From positions 1 through 32,854 of the forward strand of contig MPMQ01000036.1 in assembly GCA_002238585.1 (NCBI GenBank): DNA of 32,854 nucleotides, in the 5' to 3' direction. The DNA is from Kistimonas sp. bin40 (GTDB taxonomy: Bacteria > Pseudomonadota > Gammaproteobacteria > Pseudomonadales > Endozoicomonadaceae). A program made the translations under genes and the position numbers. The notes under the pieces are model-generated. The model made no database searches. It worked only from the letters and a program-made list of their open reading frames with translations, and was not told where the DNA came from. Below are positions 32,530 to 32,854 of this stretch, piece after piece. Numbering within the stretch: position 1 is the first letter of the stretch; every line of letters starts with the position of its first letter.

Positions 32530-32854
32530 GCATCAAATGCACTAACGCAGACGTTAATTATATTCATGGGACAAGGCGGGCATCATGCCGGGATCAAGTG
32601 CGAAGGAGGGTAAAGCGCATTACATCATTGGGTTGAAATCGTCCTGTTTGCCCTTGTGTTAACACCTTACGAACCCAGGATTTACGGAACGGGGCACGGC
32701 CCCAGCACTTGTGAGCTCGGCACGGTCTTGCCACAGCAGCCCAATCCCTGAGCAATATCCTTAAGGTGGCAGCCAGGGCGGCGCATTTACTGTGTCATGG
32801 TCCAGTCCTCGCGGTTGACCATGGCCACTTCCCTGTTGTTTGGTCACTACAGGC
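32530..32854. other. Right-hand end without a recognised feature
   Basis: About 325 bp to the window edge with no supportable gene, repeat or RNA. A gene may begin or end beyond the edge. Confidence 0.4.

Overview
The window reads as chromosome of a gammaproteobacterium. RelA, CPD photolyase, a LonB-like protease, TrpE and NagB all look like Pseudomonas- or enteric-type proteins along their length. Most of the window is GC-rich. The left 15 kb suggests a host-associated lifestyle: tandem large surface- or effector-like proteins, a eukaryotic-style C2H2 zinc-finger protein and a TPR-like protein with a repeat tract. An Endozoicomonas-like symbiont or parasite would fit, but that is a guess from content, not a placement.

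Region 1 (1-10.9 kb) is a tandem array of one protein family. It holds the last 22 codons of one copy (1-70), a decayed C-terminal remnant of another (about 105-617) and three intact copies of 1066-1094 aa (797-4081, 4245-7445, 7610-10852). Each intact copy has an Asn/Ser-rich start, an Arg/Lys-rich low-complexity stretch, a GLUG-like beta-helix region, a propeller-like region, one C-terminal membrane segment and a short variable tail. All tails end in ETAL or ETSV, which match the class I PDZ-ligand pattern.

Region 2 (11-15.7 kb) has a six-finger zinc-finger protein with a proline-rich, acidic/aromatic C-terminus, a non-coding stretch with eight copies of an 8-bp repeat, and on the minus strand a large TPR-like protein carrying an 18-bp coding repeat.

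Region 3 (15.8-20.3 kb) is core: relA and phrB, separated by about 0.7 kb of non-coding DNA with strong inverted repeats.

Region 4 (20.4-23.5 kb, minus strand, clearly more AT-rich) is a compact operon. In transcription order it holds an otherwise unannotated 53-aa peptide with a strong ribosome binding site, a carboxymuconolactone-decarboxylase-family protein, an MFS exporter-like protein and a HExxH protein resembling the aKG-HExxH-type peptide beta-hydroxylases. I read it as a candidate peptide-modification and export (RiPP-like) system, probably acquired horizontally.

Region 5 (23.5-32.9 kb) starts with about 1.2 kb of non-coding DNA holding a REP-like palindrome. It is followed by a LonB-type protease, trpE, nagB (minus), an Mrr-like nuclease with two HARE-type winged helices, and a small hypothetical protein with a hydrophobic C-terminus. 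No rRNA, tRNA, CRISPR or intact insertion sequence was recognised.
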